A stretch of 64,000 bases of DNA, taken from positions 9,443,961-9,507,960 of the forward strand of contig OZ025258.1 in assembly GCA_964019135.1 (NCBI GenBank), in the 5' to 3' direction. The notes under the pieces are model-generated. The model saw nothing but the letters and a program-made list of their open reading frames with translations, was not told the DNA's origin and searched no databases. A program made the translations under genes and the position numbers. This DNA is from Arenicola marina (taxonomy: Eukaryota; Annelida; Polychaeta; Arenicolidae). Below, in pieces: positions 23,157-35,500 of the stretch (position 1 is the stretch's first letter; every line of letters begins with the position of its first letter).

Positions 23157-23980
23157 ACTCAAACGAGGCTCGTGTGGCTCACGCCAGACACGCATGCGCA
23201 GAGACCAGATATGACGTGGGTACCGGTCTGAACGATAGTCGCGCCACGTCGCGCCTCCTAGTGGACGACGCCCACCGCCTGCTGTACTGCGTCATCCCCA
23301 AGGCTGGGTGCACCACCATGAAGGGGGTCCTAGTGCAGGGTGCCGGCGGCGGGGGCTTCGATGTGACCACCCTAAACAGCTTCAACAAGACCACTGCCAG
23401 GCAGATCCACGCCATGCCGGCGAAAGTGGGCCTCCGTTACCTCAATAGGTTCTCGGCGAAAGGTCGCTACGAGCGGTTGAAGTGGTACACCAAGCTGGTG
23501 GTGGTGCGTCACCCGTTCAGTCGGCTGTTCTCGGCCTACAATGATAAGATGGCCCACGGCCATCTGTCGCACCCGGAGTTCTACCGAGACGTCGTGCGCA
23601 GGTATTTCCCATCCGGCGTGGACGCTAGGGGAAAACTCTCGCTCACATTCAAACAGTTTCTCTACCTCATCGCCAAGGAGTACAGAACGGGGTTGTTCGT
23701 GAACCGCCACTGGATGACCTACGAACAGCTGTGTCACCCCTGTGTCGTCCAGTACGACAGCGTCATCCGACTGGAGACCATCCACCAAGACTTCGCACGG
23801 CTCGCCCCGCAGCTCAATATGACGTCATCGCAACTGCCACGGCTCAACTCGTATGATGAGGCAGAGGGCGGGGAACACACGGAAAACTACCAGGTCCACA
23901 TGGCAGGGGTCAACCCCAAAGTCATCAAACGCCTCCGCCAAATCTATAAAGCGGACTTCGACGTATTTGGATACGATTAA
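23157..23980 (+). CDS. Second copy of the sulfotransferase catalytic exon
   Basis: This exon has the same acceptor (AATAG|ACTCAAACG), frame and length as exon 2 at 18266-19089. The 268-residue segment from the GTG at 23174 differs at one residue (Asp to Val at segment position 241, after ENYQ). PAPS-binding motifs are intact. No copy of exon 1 precedes it; what lies upstream is the tail of the 28-bp array. It could be read as an alternative terminal exon by skipping the first copy, or be silent. Poly(A) signal AATAAA at 24053. Confidence 0.85.
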
Positions 23981-24052
23981 TAGTTTGTAGCGCTGCTGAG
24001 TGACTTCATTTAGTGCCGATGTCCGTAGAATCACGTGACATTTCATCTATAA

Positions 24053-24058
24053 AATAAA
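24053..24058 (+). terminator. Polyadenylation signal, sulfotransferase exon copy B
   Basis: AATAAA lies 73 bp after the TAA stop of the duplicate exon, as in copy A. Confidence 0.55.
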
Positions 24059-25365
24059 CTTAGGTAAGGTATCTCAGAGTAATAGAGTATTCATTGTAGG
24101 ACGCTAAAGTTCATAATGAGAATGGCGGGACAAAAGATGCGCGTATATTACCGCGGCGTGTCCGGACATATCGAGGGTTCTTCATGACACAAAAGTCTCA
24201 CAGTTAATGACGGACGCCATATGGGGGGTTCGTCATGATCACCATTCCAGGTCATATATTGCATTTATGGACAAATCGAAGTTAATACAGGATTTTATTG
24301 CGATATCTCATATATATATATATATATATTCATTTAATGACGTACCCATACAATATGGTGTATGTTCAATTAAATAATCAGTGCGACTATAAAACGTACG
24401 AAGCACTTTAACTATTCCTACGCATGCGCGGTGTTGATTTGGTGCCAAGTCAACCGGGCTAGACATGTCCCTGAGAAATAGTGGGTGCCTTTACTATGGC
24501 TGGACGAGGGAACCCGGCGGTACACCGGTGACGTCATAGGCTACCAGCCGGCCGGATACCTATGGAATGGACATGAAGGAATGAAGCGTGCTTTTCGCCT
24601 CTCCAATTGCACATCTCGCTCCATTTTGCGCTCCATTTCTGAAAGAGTCGCTGTCGTGCATTCCCCAAATAAACCACTCGACGCTATCGCGTCTCGTGCT
24701 TTATTTTGGCGAATGCACTCCAGCTCGTTCTTTAACTAGTACATAGTATGCGCCATGTTGGATCCATCGATACTATGCGCCATGTTGGATCCAGCGATAG
24801 TATGCGCCATGCTAAGTTAGAAATATTCGGAATGTCCTAGCGATATGTAATGCGTGCGCACGTCCCAGCTCACAATGAAATAAAAGCTGAGGATCGACGC
24901 GTATGAGAACGTGATAAGTATATACTGGGTGCACCAACGAAATGCCCCAAGTCACTTTTTAAAATAGACCTTTTCATCTATATCATTTTTGCAGTCATTT
25001 GGTCTGTAATTACCGCATTTAATGTAATTAGCACATTTAATATGTAAGGAGTCATTCGGTGTCTCAAAATCATCACGTTCGATACCTTTGATACCGATAA
25101 ACATCTCGCTCCATTTTGCGCTCCATTTCTGAAAGAGTCCGCCACTTTCTCCCAAGTAACAAAGGTGTAGTGGCCTACCTGGGTCAATGCTTTGCATGAA
25201 TGTTCTTTCATGCTTTGACGGTTAATTATGAGAAACATTTCCACCCGATTGATTATCTGCCTTGACGAGGTCCTCCATGCCTATAGCCATTATGACTGTG
25301 CAACTCTAGCCACGCACAAGTCACGCAAGTGGCGACGCGACACTGATGCACTCCGTGGAGCCGCC

Positions 25366-25950
25366 ATGTGGGATCCATCGATAGTATGCGCCATGTTGGA
25401 TCCAGCGATAGTATGCGCCATGTTGGATCCATCGATAGTATGCGCCATGTTGGATCCATCGATAGTATGCGCCATGTTGGATCCAGCGATAGTATGCGCC
25501 ATGTTGGATCCAGCGATAGTATGCGCCATGTTGGATCCAGCGATAGTATGCGCCATGTTGGATCCATCGATAGTATGCGCCATGCTGGATCCATCGATAG
25601 TATGCGCCATGTTGGATCCAGCGATAGTATGCGCCATGTTGGATCCAGCGATAGTATGCGCCATGTTGGATCCAGCGATAGTATGCGCCATGCTGGATCC
25701 ATCGATAGTATGCGCCATGTTGGATCCAGCGATAGTATGCGCCATGTTGGATCCATCGATAGTATGCGCCATGTTGGATCCAGCGATAGTATGCGCCATG
25801 TTGGATCCAGCGATAGTATGCGCCATGTTGGATCCATCGATAGTATGCGCCATGTTGGATCCAGCGATAGTATGCGCCATGTTGGATCCAGCGATAGTAT
25901 GCGCCATGTTGGATCCATCGATAGTATGCGCCATGTTGGATCCATCGTTA
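25366..25950. repeat. 27-bp minisatellite (GGATCCA-CGATAGTATG)
   Basis: About 22 units of CCATGTTGGATCCA[T/G]CGATAGTATGCG. The 27-bp length leaves several frames open on both strands (for example a nonapeptide MLDPSIVCA repeat), which are not genes. Copy A has only three units at the matching place. Two unit types (TCG and GCG after GGATCCA) are interspersed. Confidence 0.95.
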
Positions 25951-26586
25951 AAAAATTGTGTGACGTCACGCCTTTGTCTTAAGTGTTCATTATCTTGAAG
26001 AATGGATCGAAAAACCGTGTTGTATTAACGTAAGTGTGCGTTATTCAAATAAAGAACGGTAAAACAGTGCTTTATTTTAATAATGAACGGAAAAACTGTG
26101 CATTATCTAGATAAAGAACAGTTGTTAATATTGACTCGTCAAGTGTCACGGTATAATCAGTCGAGCTGAGCTGAGCGGAGCCGAGTTGGTTGGTATTGAC
26201 AGAACTTGCCAATTTCAAGACAAACAATGGAATGCATAAGTCATTGTTAAGCACCAAAGGGGCAAGGGTTACATCAGAAATCTCAAAATATATGGAAATT
26301 CCACAGTTATCAATTGCATACATTTCTCAATATATCCGTCATATCGCTTTTCAGGGGGCGATGTTTTCACGAAACTAAGAAGCAATGACTTCCAAAATGT
26401 CTACTTCATCCACGCCTTCCCACCCCTACCCTCCCCCCTGGGGCTTCACAATGACGAACCGTTGTTTCCACAATGTGCCTCATGTATTCGTCGGGCAGTG
26501 CAATTGAAACATTAGTCAATTCCTGTGTCCAAACGTGAGCACATGTCATGCCTTGTTATAACAATTTTATAAGTACGTTAAAGAAC
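25951..26586. other. Unique stretch inside copy B
   Basis: No gene seen and no counterpart in copy A. It begins with three diverged units containing AACG[GT]AAA[AC]C and AATAAAGAAC. Confidence 0.4.
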
Positions 26587-27212
26587 TCGCTATCGTGCAT
26601 TCCCCAAATAAACCACTCGACGCTATCGCGTCTCGTGCTTTATTTTGGCGAATGCACTCCAGCTCGTTCTTTAACTAGTACATACATAGTATGCACCATG
26701 TTGGATCCAGCGATAGTATGCGCCATGCTAAGTTAGAAATATTCGGAATGTCCTAGCGATATGTAATGCGTGCGCACGTCCCAGCTCACAATGAAATAAA
26801 AGCTGAGGATCGACGCGTATGAGAACGTGATAAGTATGTACTGGGTGCACCAACGAAATGCCCCAAGTCACTTTTTAAAATAGACCTTTTCATCTATATC
26901 ATTTTTGCAGTCATTTGGTCTGTAATTACCGCATTTAATGTAATTAGCACATTTAATATGTAAGGAGTCATTCGGTGTCTCAAAATCATCACGTTCGATA
27001 CCTGTGATACCGATAAACGTTAATCTGAGCTAGCATTTCCCTTATCCTATTTATTGGGATTAAATGCGATGAGTGTAATGCGAGTCATATGTGAGCTATA
27101 CACATTCAACGGCATACGCGATATGAACATTAACACGGATGTTTCCTTTGACCCGACGGATCGGGATGGCATAATCTGGACATTAATATTGCTTGTAAAC
27201 CTATAGAAAGGA

Positions 27213-27405
27213 CATGACATGACATGTTGGTGTTTTAGGCCACTTTTGTGCACATACAGGCTAAATTGGGCCAAGGAACCACCCGGGACGATGAAGGATG
27301 AAGGAATGAAACATGCCCCAGATTAGGTGCCCGAGCCCGGATTCGAACCCAGGACCTATTGATCTGCGGTCTAGTGCGCTAACCACTACACCAGGGAGGC
27401 CCCCT
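27213..27405 (-). mobile_element. tRNA-headed SINE with 12-bp target duplication
   Basis: On the minus strand it starts GGCCTCCCTGGTGTAGTGG with A box TAGTGGTTAGC and B box GGTTCGAATCC, and ends in a CATGT repeat tail. CTATAGAAAGGA flanks both sides (27201-27212 and 27406-27417) and is single in copy A at about 20404. The same family as 5387-5795. Confidence 0.92.
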
Positions 27406-27687
27406 CTATAGAAAGGATTAGGAGTTCGTGTATAATTACATCCATATCGTATTTTGCATTAAAAGCACGATAAGTTTTCACCCCCACCCCACCCCGAAAA
27501 TACGACCACACGCAAAAAAGGTGGCAGATGTAACGAAATCCAACAAAGCTAGATCATTCACAACTCTAGAATATTTCTTTTTTTCTTGTATATATATACA
27601 TATATATTTTATTGTCTGTTTAAAAAAAAAACCCACATACATGCAATATATATAGAATATATCTGTGTCATCGGCGTATTGTGCCAG

Positions 27688-28041
27688 CAGTGGCGGATCT
27701 AGGGGGGGGGGTAGGGGGGTTGCACCCCCCCCCCCCCCTTGGGAACCAGAACATACAACATACGACTGTTAAAGTCGGGTCCTCCAAGCCCAGTGCCCCC
27801 CCCCCGGTTACAAGTCTTCAGAGGAGCCCCCCCCCCGGTCGCAAGTTTTCAGAGAAAGAGCAACATCCCCCCTTGGGAACATGAACATACACTGTTAAAA
27901 TCGGGTTATCCGACGAGAACGCCCTCCCTCCGCCCCCCCCCTTCACCCCCCGGTCGCAAATTTTTCAGAGCGCACACCCCTCGGTCGAAAGTTTTCAGAC
28001 AGCACCCCCCCCTCCTTGGCAAATTCCTAGATCCGCCCCTG
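27688..28041. mobile_element. GGCGGATCTAG-ended element, copy B1
   Basis: Duplicate of 20685-21033, differing mainly in the lengths of C and G runs. Confidence 0.6.
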
Positions 28042-28918
28042 ACCAGTTTAAGTTCCACCCCCCCGTGATAGTTATTCCTTTTATTATTGTCAAACAGCAA
28101 AGCCATTATGCAAAGCACCTATAGATTAGTTTAGCACTGTCACTAAACAAGATTTTTTATTTTAGTTCAGGCTGTTGTTAGGAGTGGCACACCTCGAGTT
28201 TCTCTCGTCTACGATGAATTAAAAAGGACAACTCTTAGTATACATATAAAGGGCGGATACAGGTTAAAAATTAGCGATTACCCGATTCACAGTTATTTAA
28301 TATTAAAATTCCTAGTTCACCTTGATTACGACGGTCGGCTAATACCCCCTTCCCAGTTCACGAAGAATTAATTGCCTCCTTCCCAGTTCACGGCGAAATG
28401 AAAAACCCATTCCCATTCCCGAGGAACGGAAATACCCCTTGTCACCCCCCCCCCCCCTCACACACACACAACCATTATTACGAGCTAGCGAAACTTGGAC
28501 TAACCGTCCAATGCCACAATATTCGTTTATGAGCAAATGGACACCGTTCCTTCCTCTTTTCCTTCATTCACTGTGTTTATAACAATGTAACATTTTCTAT
28601 GTCTGTTTGATGTTACGAATTTACGAGTTGTATAATGTTGGAAAAAGAAGAACATTATCCTATTTATATTTTGCAAACATTAGTCATCCCAGTCGGCTCT
28701 GAAATCAGCTTCAGTACAAACTCCGCGACCCAAAAGCAGGCTCAAAGTTTACAAAGTGCAGTATTGTACAGCTGTGACACACTGATGAGGTTTACATGGC
28801 TTTCTCCTGCTTGTTACTTTTTCTTTTTAGTTTACTCGACATTGTTGAATTCATATGAAAGTTATCATTACAGCCACATACAAACAGGCGAATCATCGGG
28901 GTCACATGAATTAAAGCT

Positions 28919-29259
28919 CAGGGGCGGATCTAGGTGGGGGGTGGGGGGGTTAGGGGGGTTGCAACCCCCACTCTTGGGAAATTGAACATACACTGTAAGT
29001 CGGGCTTGCCAACAAAATACATAAGAAGGAAGCATTGTGTAGATGCAACCCAAAGGCGGATCCAAGTGGTGGGTTGTTTAAGGGGATCTTAAGGACTGTT
29101 AAAGTCGATTTTTTTCTACCCCGCCCCCCGGGTTGTAAAAAATTGGTGGACACCAGCGGTCATTTTCAGGACCCCCCCCCCTCCGTTTTTTTTTAGAGCC
29201 CCCATCCCCCCGGTCCCCCCCCCCCTCACCTATTTGCCAAAATCATAGATCCGCCCCTG
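28919..29259. mobile_element. GGCGGATCTAG-ended element, copy B2
   Basis: Duplicate of 21910-22250, with the same CAGGGGCGGATCTAGG start and ATCCGCCCCTG end. Confidence 0.6.
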
Positions 29260-29557
29260 AATCTTTCCATTAGTCGAACAATCACAGAATATGATCAAGC
29301 AATTATCTCCAGATCACAACTGTGGGTAGCACCACAATCCACGGTACTACGAGAAAAGTGTTGTAAATTGTAAGCCAAACACAAAACGACGTCATGGCCA
29401 ATTATATGAGAGTCTATCTCCAGCTATGTTGTCGACATCATGAACAATTATATGAGAGTCTATCTCCATGTAAGTTGTCGACGTTATGGCCCATTATGGG
29501 AATCTATCCCCAGTTATGTTATGGACGTCAAGAACAATTATGTGATTCTGTCTCCAG

Positions 29558-32500
29558 CTATGTTGTCGAAGTCATGTTCTGCAAAGGTACATCCAGATCG
29601 TAATATACGTTGGCCCACAGGTTCGTTGCCAAGGTAACAATGCCGACGCACAAGAAGTTGAGAATGAAGCCACCTTTTATCTGTAACGAAACCATATCAA
29701 TGATCACCCTCTATTCATACCATATCAATGGTCACCCTCTATTGTTACCACACCAATGATCACCCTCTATTCTTACCATATCAATGGTCACCCTCTATTG
29801 TTACCACACCAATGATCACCCTCTATTTTTACCATATCAGTGATCGCCCTCTATTATTACCATATCAATGATCACCCTTTATTCTTACCATACCAATGAT
29901 CACCCTCTATTCTTACCACATCAATGATCACTCTCTATTCTTAACATATCAATGATCACCCTCTATGCTTACCATATAAATGATGACTCTCTATTCTTAC
30001 CACACCAATGATCACCCTCTATTCTTAACATATTAATGATAACCCTCTATGCTTACCATATAAATGATCACCTTCTATTCTTACTATGTCAATGAACACC
30101 CTCTATTTTTACCATAATCAATGATCACCCTCTATTTTTACCACACCAATGATCACCCGCTATTCTTACCATGTCAATGATCCCCCTCTATTCTTACCAT
30201 ATCAATGATCACCCTCTATTTTTACCCCACCAAGGATCACCCTCTCTTTTTACCATATCAATGATCGCCCTCTATTATTACCATACCAATGATCACCCTC
30301 TATTCTTACCACATCAATGATCACCCTCTATTCTCAACATATCAATGATCACCCTCTATGCTTACCATATAAATGATCACCCTCTATTTTTACCACACCA
30401 ATGATCACCCTCTATTCTTAACATATCAATGATAACCCTCTATGCTTACCATATAAATGATCACCCTATATTCTTACTATGTCAATGAACACCCTCTATT
30501 TTTACCATAATCAATGATCACCCTCTATTTTTACCACACCAATGATCACCCTCTATTCTTAACATATCAATGATAACCCTCTATGCTTACCATATAAATG
30601 ATCACCCTCTATTCTTACCACACCAATGATCACCCTCTATTCTTAAAATATCAATGATCACCCTCTATGCATACCATATAAATGATCACCCTATATTCTT
30701 ACTATGTAAAATGAACACCCTCTATTTTTACCATAATCAATGATCACCCTCTATTCTTACCACACCAATGATCACCCTCTATTCTTAACATATCAATGAT
30801 CACCCTCTATTATTACCATATCAATGATCACCCTCTATGCTTACCATGTCAATGATAACCCTCTATGCTTACCATATAAATGATCACCCTCTATTCTTAC
30901 TATGTCAATGAACACCCTCTATTCTTACCACACCAATGATCACCCGCTATTCTTACCATATCAATGAGCACCCTTTATTCTAACCATATCAATGATCACC
31001 CTCTATTTTTACCACACCAATGATCACCCTCTATTCTTACCACACCAATGATCACCCTCTATTCTTACCATACCAATGATCACCCTCTATTCTTACCACA
31101 TCAATGATCACTCTCTATTCTGAACATATCAATGATCACCCTCTATGCTTACCATATAAATGATCACCCTCTATTCTTACCACACCAATGATCACCCTCT
31201 ATTCTTAACATATCAATGATAACCCTCTATGCTTACCATATAAATGATCACCCTCTATTCTTACTATGTCAATGAACACCCTCTATTTTTACCATAATCA
31301 ATGATCACCCTCTATTTTTACCACACCAATGATCACCCGCTATTCTTACCATGTCAATGATCCTCCTCTATTCTTACCATGTCAATGATCACCCTCTATT
31401 TTTACCACACCAATGATCACCCTCTATTTTTACCATATCAATGATCGCCCTCTATTATTACCATACCAATGATCACCCTCTATTCTTACCACATCAATGA
31501 TCACCCTCTATTCTTAACATATCAATGATCACCCTTCTTTACTTACCATATAAATGATCACCCTCTATTCTTACCACACCAATGATCACCCTCTATTCTT
31601 AACACATGAATGATCCCCCTCTATGCTTACCATATAAATGATCACCCTATATTCTTACTATGTCAATGAACATCCTCTATTTTTACCATAATCAATGATC
31701 ACCCTCTATTTTTACCACACCAATGATCACCCTCTATTCTTAACATATCAATGATAACCCTCTATGCTTGCCATATAAATGATCACTCTCTATTCTTACC
31801 ACACCAATGATCACCCTCTATTCTTAGCATATCAATGATCACCCTCTATGCTTACCATATAAATGATCACCCTATATTCTTACTATGTCAATGAACACCC
31901 TCTATTATTACCATATCAATGATCACCCTCTATGCTTACCATGTCAATGATAACCCTCTATGCTTACCATATAAATGATCACCCTCTATTCTTACCATAT
32001 CAATGATGACCCTCTATTCTTACCCTATCAATGGTCACCCTCTATTCTTTCCACACCAATGATCAACCTCTATTCTTACCATATCAATGATCACCCTCTA
32101 TTCTTACTATATCAATGGTCACCCTCTATTCTTACCATATCCCCCTCTATTCTTACCATGCCAATGATCACCCTCTACACATACCATGTCAATGATCACC
32201 CTCTATTGTTACCATGTCAATGATCACCCTCTATTCTTACCACATCAATGATTACCCTCTATTCTTACCATATCAATGATCACCCTCCACACATACCATG
32301 TCAATGATCACCCTCTGTTCTTTCCATATCAATGATCACCCACTATTCTTACCATGTCAGTGATCACCCTCTATTCTTACTACACCAATGATCACCCTCT
32401 ATTCTTACCATATCAATGATCATCCTCTATTCATACTCTATCAATGATCACCCTCTATTCCTACCATATCAATGATCACCCTCTATTCTTACCATGTGAA

Positions 32501-35500
32501 TGATCCCCCTCTATTCTTAACATATTAATGATCACCCTCTATTCTTACCATATAAATGATCACCCTATATTCTTACCATATCAATGATCACCCTCTATTC
32601 TTACCATCTGAATGATCCCGCTCTATTTTGACCATGACAATGATCACTCTCTACACATACCATGTCAATGATCACCCTCTATTTTTACCATGTCAATGAT
32701 CACCCTCTATTTGTACCATATCAATGATCACCCTCTATTCTTACCATTGGAATGGTCACCCTCCATTCTTACCAAACCAATGATCACCCTCTATTCTTAC
32801 CATAACAATGGACACCCTGTATTCTTACCATATCCCCCTCCGATCTTACCATATCAATGATCACCCTCTATTCTTACCATATCAATGATCACCCTCTATT
32901 CTTACCATATCAATGATCACCCTCTATTCTTACCATATCAATGATCTCTCTCTATTCTTACCCCACCAATGATTACCCTCTATTCTTACCATATCAATGA
33001 TCACCCTCTATTTTTACTATGCCAATGATCACCCTCTATTCTTACCATATCAATGATCACCCACTATTCTTACCATATCAATGATCACTCTCTATTTTTA
33101 CCGTGCCAATGATCACCCTCTATTCTCTATTCTTACCATGTCAGTGATCACCCTCTATTCTTACCATATCAATGATCACCCTCTATTTTTACCATGCCAA
33201 TGATCACCCTCTATTCTTACCATATCAATGATCACCCTCTATTTTTACTATGTCAATGATCACCCTCTATTCTTACCACACCAATGATCACCCTCTATTC
33301 TTACCATACCAATGATCACCCTCTATTCTTACCACATCAGTGATCACTCTCTATTCTTAACATATCAATGATCACCCTCTATACTTACCATATAAATGAT
33401 CACCCTCTATTCTTACCACACCAATGATCACCCGCTATTCTTAACATATGAATGATCCCCCTCTATGCTTACCATATAAATGATCACCCTATATTCTTAC
33501 TATGCCAATGAACACCCTCTATTTTTACCATAATCAATGATCACCCTCTATTTTTACCACACCAATGATCACCCTCTATTCTTAACATATCAATGATAAC
33601 CCTCTATGCTTGCCATATAAATGATCACCCTCTATTCTTACCACATCAGTGATCACTCTCTATTCTTAACATATCAATGATCACCCTCTATACTTACCAT
33701 ATAAATGATCACCCTCTATTCTTACCACACCAATGATCACCCGCTATTCTTAACATATGAATGATCCCCCTCTATGCTTACCATATAAATGATCACCCTA
33801 TATTCTTACTATGCCAATGAACACCCTCTATTTTTACCATAATCAATGATCACCCTCTATTTTTACCACACCAATGATCACCCTCTATTCTTAACATATC
33901 AATGATCACCCTCTATGCTTACCATATAAATGATCACCCTATATTCTTACTATGTCAATGAACACTCTATTTTTACCATAATCAATGATCACCCTCTATT
34001 TTTACCACACCAATGATCACCCTCTATGCTTACCATATAAATGATCACCCTCCATTCTTATTATGTCAATGAACACCCTCTATTCTTACCACACCAATGA
34101 CCACCCTTTACTCTTACCATATCAATGAGCACCCTCTATTCTTACCATATCAATGATCACCCTTTATTCTTACCATATCAATGAGCACCCTCTATTCTTA
34201 CCCTATCAATGGTCACCCTCTATTCTTACCACACCAATGATCACCCTCTATTCTTACCATATCCCCCTCTATTCTTACCATATCCCCTTCTATTCTTACC
34301 ATGCCAATGATCACCCTCTACACATACCATGTCAATGATCACCCTCTATTCTTACCATAATCAATGATCACCCTCTATTGTTACCATTTCAATGATCACC
34401 CTCTACACATACCATGTCAATGATCACCCTCTATTCTTACCATGTCAATGATCACCCTCTATTTTTACCATGCCAATGATCACCCTCTATTCTTACCATA
34501 TCAATGATCACCCACTATTCTTAACATGTCAGTGATCACCCTCTATTCTTACTACACCAATGATCACCCTCTATTCTTACCATATCAATGATCATCCTCT
34601 ATTCTTACTATATCAATGATCACCCTCTATTCTTACCATATCAATGATCACCCTCTATTCTTACCATATCAATGATCACCCTCTATTCTTACCATGTGAA
34701 TGACCCCCCTCTATTCTTAACATATCAATGATCACCCTCTATGCTTACCATATAAATGATCACCCTATATTCTTACCATATCAATGATCACCCTCTCTTC
34801 TTACCATCTGAATGATCCCCCTCTATTTTGACCATGTCAATGATCACTCTCTACACATACCATGTCAATGATCACCCTCTATTTGTACCATATCAATGAT
34901 CACCCTCTATTCTTACCATATGAATGGTCACCCTCTATTCTTACCACACCAATGATCACCCTCTATTCTTACCATATCAATGGTCACCCTGTATTCTTAC
35001 CATATCAATGGTCACCCTGTATTCTTACCATATCCCCCTCTATTCTTACCATGTCAATGATCACCCTCTATTTGTACCATATCAATGATCACCCTCTATT
35101 CTTACCATATGAATGGTCACCCTCTATTCTTACCACACCAATGATCACCCTCTATTCTTACCATATCAATGGTCACCCTGTATTCTTACCATATCCCCCT
35201 CTATTCTTACCATATCAATGATCACCCTCTATTCTTACCATATCAATGATCACCCTCTATTCTTACCATATCAATGATCACCCTCTATTCTTACCATATC
35301 AATGATCACTCTCTATTCTTACCACACCAATGATTACCCTCTATTCTTACCATGTCAATGATCACCCTCTATTTTTACCATGCCAATGATCACCCTCTAT
35401 TCTTACCATATCAATGATCACCCACTATTCTTACCATATCAATGATCACCCTCTATTTTTATCATGCCAATGATCACCCTCTATTCTTACCATATCAATG

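Larger units (their letters stand above)
23017..29995. repeat. Segmental duplication, copy B
   Basis: Copy B matches copy A except for three later changes: an internal duplication (24610-25101, partly repeated at 25101-25139 and 26587-27019), a block of novel sequence with a 27-bp array (25140-26586), and a SINE (27213-27405). Its right edge merges into the 28-bp array. Confidence 0.93.

Noticed and set aside
25228-25998. Repeat-protein ORFs (204-256 aa) on both strands
   Set aside because: A 27-bp unit is divisible by 3, so several frames stay open. There is no signal peptide, start context or counterpart in copy A.
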